A DNA stretch of 64,000 nt from Alphaproteobacteria bacterium (lineage in GTDB: Bacteria; Pseudomonadota; Alphaproteobacteria; Micropepsales; Micropepsaceae), in contig JAFARO010000013.1 in NCBI GenBank assembly GCA_019245415.1, positions 124,001 to 188,000 on the forward strand. The letters are read 5' to 3'. Position numbers and translations under genes: made by a program. Under the pieces are notes generated by a model. That model was not told where the DNA came from and searched no databases. It saw only the letters and a program-made list of their open reading frames with translations. Position 1 is the stretch's first letter; each line of letters opens with the position of its first letter. Below, piece by piece: positions 59,753-64,000 of the stretch.

Positions 59753-61420
59753 TTATACATCCCGCGCATCTCTGAACGCATTGGTGATCGGATATCTTCG
59801 GTCGCGGCCGAAGCTGCGCCGCGTGATCTTGACGCCGGGAGGGGCCTGCCGGCGCTTGTATTCCGAGGTGTAGAGGAGCTGTTCGATGCGCTTCACCGTG
59901 GCGGGGTGGAAGCCCTTGCGCACCACGTCCTCGAACTTCATCTCGTCCTCGACCAGGCATTCGAGGATGCCGTCGAGGATGGCGTAAGGCGGCAGCGAAT
60001 CCTCGTCCTTCTGGTCGGCACGCAGCTCGGCGGAGGGCGGCCGCGTGATGACGTTGTCGGGCATCACCCGTCCCTTGGGCCCCAACGCGTTGCGCGGCAG
60101 GTTCGCGTTGCGCCAGCGCGCCAGGCGGAAAACTTCCGTCTTGTAGACGTCCTTCAGCACATTGTAGCCGCCGCACATGTCGCCATAGAGCGTGGCGTAG
60201 CCGACGCTCATCTCGCTCTTGTTGCCGGTGGTGAGCAACATCGGCCCGAACTTGTTGGAGAGCGCCATCAGGATCACGGCACGGATGCGCGACTGGATGT
60301 TCTCTTCCGTCGTGTCGGTGGGCTTGCCGGCAAAGGCCGAAGCCAGCGTCCCGCCGAACGCCGTCACCGCATGCTCGATGGAGATCGTCTCGTACGAGCA
60401 GCCGAGCAGCCGCGCCACCTCGGCGCCGTCGTCGAGACTCTCCTGCGAGGTGTAGCGCGAAGGCAGCATCACGCAGCGCACGCGCTCGGCCCCCAACGCG
60501 TCCACCGCCACCGCCGCCGACAGGGCCGAGTCGATCCCGCCGGACAGTCCCAGCACCACGCCGGGAAAGCGGTTCTTGTTCACATAGTCGCGCAGGCCCA
60601 GCATCATCGCGTGATAGACCGCCTGGGAGCGGTCTTCCTCCTGCGCGATGTCGCCCTTGGCGCAGACCCAGCCTTTGGCTTCTCGCGTCCAGTCGGTGAC
60701 GACGAGCGCCTCTTCCCACGCCGGCAGCGCGTGCGCCAAGGTTCCGTCGGCATTGCAGACCAGCGAGGCGCCGTCGAACACGACCTCGTCCTGGCCGCCA
60801 ACCTGGTTGAGATAGACGAGCGGCAAGCTGCTCTCCTTCACCCGCGCGACGATTAGGTTGAGCCGGACATCCTCCTTGCCGGCCTCGAAGGGCGAACCGT
60901 TGGGAACCAACAGGATCTCGCCGCCGGTCTCGCTCAGGCATTCGACGATGTCCGGTGTCCAGATGTCCTCGCAGATCGGCACGCCGATGCGCAGGCCGCG
61001 CACGTTGAACGGTCCCGGCATGGGCCCGGGCGCGAAGACGCGCTTCTCGTCGAAAACGCCATAGTTCGGCAGATCGACCTTGAAGGTCATGCCGGCGATC
61101 TTGCCGCCGTCGAGCAGCGCGAACGCATTGTGCAGCTTGCCCTCTTCGACCCAGGGCGTGCCGATCAGCATCGCCGGCCCCCCGTCCGCGGTCTCGGCCG
61201 CCAGCTTCCCGATCGCCTCGCGCGCGTCGTCCTGCAGCGCCGGTTTGAGCACCAGATCCTCAGGCGGATAGCCGACGATGTAGAGCTCGGGAAACAGCAC
61301 GAGGTCGGCGCCGGCCTTCGCGGCTTCGGCGCGGGCGGCGCGGGCTTTTCGCAGATTGCCCGCGATGTCGCCCATCAGCGGATTGAGCTGGGCGAGCGCG
61401 ATGCGGAAACGGTCGGTCAT
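59753..61420 (-). CDS. nadE: Glutamine-dependent NAD+ synthetase
   Basis: This 555-residue protein has two domains. An N-terminal carbon-nitrogen hydrolase (about residues 1-250) has its Glu in LFPELYIVGYPPEDL, Lys in TFKVDLPNYGVFDE and Cys in GVPICEDIW, and releases ammonia from glutamine. The C-terminal synthetase domain has the P-loop GLSGGIDSAL and GNKSEMSVGYATLYGDMCGG. It makes NAD+ from deamido-NAD+, the last step of the pathway. The length is normal for the two-domain form. Confidence 0.97.
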   Translation of the reverse strand: MTDRFRIALAQLNPLMGDIAGNLRKARAARAEAAKAGADLVLFPELYIVGYPPEDLVLKPALQDDAREAIGKLAAETADGGPAMLIGTPWVEEGKLHNAFALLDGGKIAGMTFKVDLPNYGVFDEKRVFAPGPMPGPFNVRGLRIGVPICEDIWTPDIVECLSETGGEILLVPNGSPFEAGKEDVRLNLIVARVKESSLPLVYLNQVGGQDEVVFDGASLVCNADGTLAHALPAWEEALVVTDWTREAKGWVCAKGDIAQEEDRSQAVYHAMMLGLRDYVNKNRFPGVVLGLSGGIDSALSAAVAVDALGAERVRCVMLPSRYTSQESLDDGAEVARLLGCSYETISIEHAVTAFGGTLASAFAGKPTDTTEENIQSRIRAVILMALSNKFGPMLLTTGNKSEMSVGYATLYGDMCGGYNVLKDVYKTEVFRLARWRNANLPRNALGPKGRVMPDNVITRPPSAELRADQKDEDSLPPYAILDGILECLVEDEMKFEDVVRKGFHPATVKRIEQLLYTSEYKRRQAPPGVKITRRSFGRDRRYPITNAFRDARDV

Positions 61421-61498
61421 GGGGGGTGTTTAGCGCGGAGAGGATGAAGAAGCGAGCAGGTGCATGGGCGGAGCCGTCTCCAATCGCTCCACCAAAAA

Positions 61499-61579
61499 CG
61501 TCATCGCCCGGCTTGTCCGGGCGACCCATTTTTTGCGGCAAATGGAAATTGGGTCGCCCGCATGAAGCGGGCGATGACG
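61499..61579. repeat. Nested palindromic repeat of a second type
   Basis: The outer arms CGTCATCGCCCG (61499-61510) and CGGGCGATGACG (61568-61579) and the inner arms CGGGCGACCCA (61518-61528) and TGGGTCGCCCG (61550-61560) are perfect complements. The short loop region holds TTTTTT. It lies in the 178-base gap between the oxidoreductase and nadE genes and belongs to a different family from the gspI element. Confidence 0.9.
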
Positions 61580-61598
61580 CCATATTTTTTGAACAGAT

Positions 61599-62579
61599 CT
61601 AAGCGTAAGCCGCGTAGCGCATCTGGCGGGGGATGTCGCCGCTCAGTTCGGCAGCCTCGTCGATGAGAAGCGCCGTCTCGAGCGCGCGCCGCGCCTCCTG
61701 CGGCCGCACCAGCGCCGGCGAGCCGTCGCGCGCGGCCTTGACGAAGGCGGCGACCGACTCGCCCAGAGGATCGCCGAGCTCGAGCGGCTGCAGCTTGCGC
61801 CGCGTGGTATTGCGCAGCTTGCGGGTGAGGAAATCGATCTCCACCACGCCGTCGTGATAGACCGCGCGCATGCCGCGGCGGCGGTTGTGGGCGATCCGGC
61901 TGGTCTCGAGCCGCGCCACCGAGCCGTTGGCGAAGGCGATGACGGCGGTGACCTCATCGGCGAGGCGGCCCATCTCGGCGCGGGCATAGGCGTCCACGCC
62001 GGCGACGCCGCCGGGGATCATCTGATGCATCAGGTCGAGATCGTGGATCATCAGGTCGAGCACGGCGCTGACATCGGCGCCGCGGCCGGTCCACGGTCCC
62101 ATGCGCCAGCAGGAGACCTCTTTCGGCGCATCGGGGAAATCGAGCAGGCCGGTGCGGGCGAAGACGAAGCGTTCCTGGTGGCCGACCGTCAGTACGCGGC
62201 CGGTCTCTTCCGCCAGCGCAATCAGCGCATCGGCTTCTTCGAGGCTGGTGGCGATGGGCTTCTCGACCAGGACATGGGCGCCGGAATTGAGGAAGGCGCG
62301 CACGATGGTGGAATGCGTGACCGCCGGGGTGCAGATGCTGACCAGATCGATGCGGCCGAGCAGGTCGCGCCAATCCGCCACCGCCTCCACGCCATAGGCC
62401 GCGAAGGAGCCCTTGCGCACTTCCGGATTGGCATCGGCGATGGCCGCGAGGTCGACGCCTTCCAAGCCGCGATACTTCGAGGCATGATGGCGGCCGAAGG
62501 CTCCGGCCCCGATCACGGCGGCCTTGAGCGGCCCCTCGGTTCGTATGCGGCGCTGCGGCAAGCCGGAATCCCTCGACAA
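61599..62579 (-). CDS. Gfo/Idh/MocA-family oxidoreductase
   Basis: This protein of about 326 residues has an N-terminal NAD(P)-binding fold (AAVIGAGAFGRHHASKY), the EKPIA motif (VLVEKPIATSLEEA) with the catalytic-site Lys, and a C-terminal domain with DLMIHDLDLMHQMI, in which His is the usual catalytic residue. Such enzymes oxidise or reduce sugar and inositol derivatives; some make 3-keto-UDP-GlcNAc for lipid A. The substrate here is unknown. The start is weak: TTG 62579 is used and no ATG lies near the nucleotide-binding loop. Confidence 0.85.
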   Translation of the reverse strand: MSRDSGLPQRRIRTEGPLKAAVIGAGAFGRHHASKYRGLEGVDLAAIADANPEVRKGSFAAYGVEAVADWRDLLGRIDLVSICTPAVTHSTIVRAFLNSGAHVLVEKPIATSLEEADALIALAEETGRVLTVGHQERFVFARTGLLDFPDAPKEVSCWRMGPWTGRGADVSAVLDLMIHDLDLMHQMIPGGVAGVDAYARAEMGRLADEVTAVIAFANGSVARLETSRIAHNRRRGMRAVYHDGVVEIDFLTRKLRNTTRRKLQPLELGDPLGESVAAFVKAARDGSPALVRPQEARRALETALLIDEAAELSGDIPRQMRYAAYA

Positions 62580-62707
62580 ATCAAATACATGAAGGCCGGG
62601 ATCGCCGTCCGAGGCGATTCATAAAATGTTTCGCCTTGTTACACGGGGCGGCGCTGCTAGGCTCCCCGGCGCGAAACTATCCCCCCTAAGCCATTGAGAG
62701 GACTGCC

Positions 62708-63742
62708 ATGGCCGCCCGCAAGAGCCGCGAAATCCGCCTGAAAAGCCGCCCGAACGGCATGCCCACATTAGCCAATTTCGAACTTGCCGAGGTCGAGGTG
62801 GGCGATCCCGGCCCCGGCCAGGTCCTGGTCCGCAACAGCTACATGACCGTCGACCCCTATATGCGCGGGCGGATGATGGACCGGCGCAGCTACGTTCCCC
62901 CCTTCCAGATCGGAGAGGCGATGACCGGCGGCGCGGTCGGCCAGGTGGTCGCGGCCGGCGCCGGCGCACCCTTCAAGGTCGGCGACCATGTCCAGAGCAT
63001 GGCGGGCTGGCGCGAATGGTTCGTCTCCACCGGCATGGAGATGATGCAGAAGATCGAGCCCATCCCCGGCGTCGGCATCCAGAGCTTCCTGGGCGCGCTC
63101 GGCATGCCGGGCCTGACCGCCTATGCCGGCCTGCTCAAGATCGGCGAATTCAAGCCGGAGGATTCGGTGTTCGTGTCGGCGGCGTCCGGCGCGGTCGGCG
63201 CGGTGGTCTGCCAGATCGCCAAGGCCAAGGGCAGCAAGCGGGTGGTCGGCTCCGCCGGCTCGGACGAGAAATGCGCCTGGCTGAAGAAGATCGGCTGCGA
63301 CGAGGCGATCAACTACAAGACCTGCGGCGACCTCACCGCCGCCGTCGCCAAGGCGTTCCCGGACGGCATCGGCGTCTATTTCGACAATGTCGGCGGAAGC
63401 CACCTCGAAGCCGCGCTCGCCAACATGCGCCAGTACGGGCGCCTCGCCGAATGCGGCATGATCGAGCAGTACAACGCCGTCGATCCGCCGCCGGGACCGC
63501 GCAACATGATCCTGGTCGTAGGCCTCAGCCTGACCATGCGCGGCTTCATCGTCTCCAACCATTTCGACATGGTGGGCGACTTCATGCGCGACATGGGCGA
63601 GTGGATCAAAGCCGGCAAGATGACGTGGAAGGAAACGATCTACGACGGTCTCGAGCGCGCGCCCGAAGCATTCCTCGGCCTCTTCAAGGGCGAGAATTTC
63701 GGCAAGATGCTGGTGCGGGTGGGACCGGACAAGGCGGTGTAG
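62708..63742 (+). CDS. NADP-dependent zinc-free MDR oxidoreductase, second copy
   Basis: This 344-residue paralogue of the gene at 12483 shares YMTVDPYMRGRM, the nucleotide loop SAASGAVGAVVCQIAKAKG, GVYFDNVGGSHLEAAL and RLAECGMIEQYN. It should reduce activated double bonds with NADPH. ATG 62708 follows GAGAGGACTGCC. It stands alone, divergent from the Gfo/Idh/MocA gene across about 128 bases. Confidence 0.9.
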   Translation: MAARKSREIRLKSRPNGMPTLANFELAEVEVGDPGPGQVLVRNSYMTVDPYMRGRMMDRRSYVPPFQIGEAMTGGAVGQVVAAGAGAPFKVGDHVQSMAGWREWFVSTGMEMMQKIEPIPGVGIQSFLGALGMPGLTAYAGLLKIGEFKPEDSVFVSAASGAVGAVVCQIAKAKGSKRVVGSAGSDEKCAWLKKIGCDEAINYKTCGDLTAAVAKAFPDGIGVYFDNVGGSHLEAALANMRQYGRLAECGMIEQYNAVDPPPGPRNMILVVGLSLTMRGFIVSNHFDMVGDFMRDMGEWIKAGKMTWKETIYDGLERAPEAFLGLFKGENFGKMLVRVGPDKAV

Positions 63743-63768
63743 AAGGCCACGCTCGCCCAGTTCCCTAG

Positions 63769-63856
63769 TCGTCATGGCCGGGCTTGACACGGCCATCCAC
63801 TGGCGCGGAGCCGCGGAGATCGCGGAGGAAAAGCTCTGCTCCGCAGCTCCGCGCCT
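63769..63856. repeat. Intergenic inverted repeats (GTCATGGCCGGG type)
   Basis: Two hairpins lie side by side. ATGGCCG ... CGGCCAT (63774-63796) belongs to the GTCATGGCCGGGCTTGAC repeats frequent in alphaproteobacterial intergenic DNA. GCGCGGAGC ... GCTCCGCGC (63803-63854) is a 9-base-pair stem around GCGGAG repeats. They follow the oxidoreductase gene and may end its transcript. Confidence 0.7.
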
Positions 63857-63959
63857 AGGACCGCACACTGTCTCAATCTGTCGCCGGGCCGCTCGCACCG
63901 TTGCGGCGGCGCGCCCGGCGGCTAATATCGCGCCCTTCGAAACCTTCCCAGGGGTCGCC

Positions 63960-64000
63960 ATGAAGCGCCGCGCAGCCGTCATCGCCGCAACCGTCGCGCT
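63960..64000 (+). CDS. Start of a probable exported protein, cut by window end
   Basis: ATG 63960 begins MKRRAAVIAATVA, a basic start followed by small hydrophobic residues as in a signal peptide. Only 13 residues are visible, so the function cannot be judged. No strong ribosome site precedes it (CAGGGGTCGCC gives AGGGG at acceptable spacing). Confidence 0.45.
   Translation, partial: MKRRAAVIAATVA

Overview
The window is a compact, GC-rich (by eye about two thirds G+C) chromosomal segment of a Gram-negative bacterium. The gene content (complete type II secretion operon, IalB-like protein, band-7 protein, Atm1-type ABC exporter, many ATGA-coupled genes) and the palindromic repeats beginning GTCATC or GTCATGGCCGGG point to an alphaproteobacterium, probably a free-living soil or plant-associated one. 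I cannot fix the genus. I saw no tRNA, rRNA, CRISPR array, phage or insertion sequence. Apart from 33005-33647, all gaps between genes are under about 250 bases.

Layout. 1-3159: end of a MetA-like homoserine O-acyltransferase, a carrier-protein/thioesterase fusion and an adenylate-forming ligase, all overlapping. 3156-14796: housekeeping and accessory enzymes (SelO, Uup, band-7 protein, P450, sulfotransferase, serine hydrolase, a coupled reductase/hydrolase/acetyltransferase trio). 14845-18395: a metal-uptake cluster with outer-membrane barrel, substrate-binding protein and permease but no ATPase. 18559-21333: a secreted beta-propeller-like protein and a periplasmic multicopper oxidase, converging on an inverted repeat. 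21464-33004: a prepilin peptidase facing a type II secretion operon, transcribed leftward as gspE-F-G-H-I-J-L-M-C-D-(small secreted protein)-K. 33648-44310: a tyrosine-rich secreted protein, four tandem TPR-sulfotransferases, an IalB-like protein and a secreted kelch-like protein. 44368-52018: a sulfotransferase-like/class IV aminotransferase pair, a double cold-shock protein and a PadR-controlled RND efflux operon. 52020-64000: an Atm1-type exporter with a tiny membrane protein, LOG protein, RarD, a methyltransferase, cysS with a cysteine leader peptide, gltX, nadE, two oxidoreductases and the start of an exported protein.

How parts may work together. The secretion operon and the prepilin peptidase form one machine. 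The exported proteins around it (22998, 33648, 42751) are natural candidates for its cargo. The tyrosine-rich exported protein directly precedes four PAPS-type sulfotransferases with TPR docking regions, which suggests protein or glycan sulfation before export; this is inference. Six sulfotransferase-type genes lie in 64 kb.

The observations I would follow first are these. (1) A 14-codon leader peptide with four consecutive Cys codons lies between gltX and cysS (58173-58217). (2) A palindromic repeat is inserted in frame in the gspI leader (29136-29299), with a second copy at 59571-59744. (3) The secreted protein/TPR-sulfotransferase array. (4) A class IV aminotransferase with no lysine where the PLP lysine is expected. 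(5) A triple half-site operator in front of padR.
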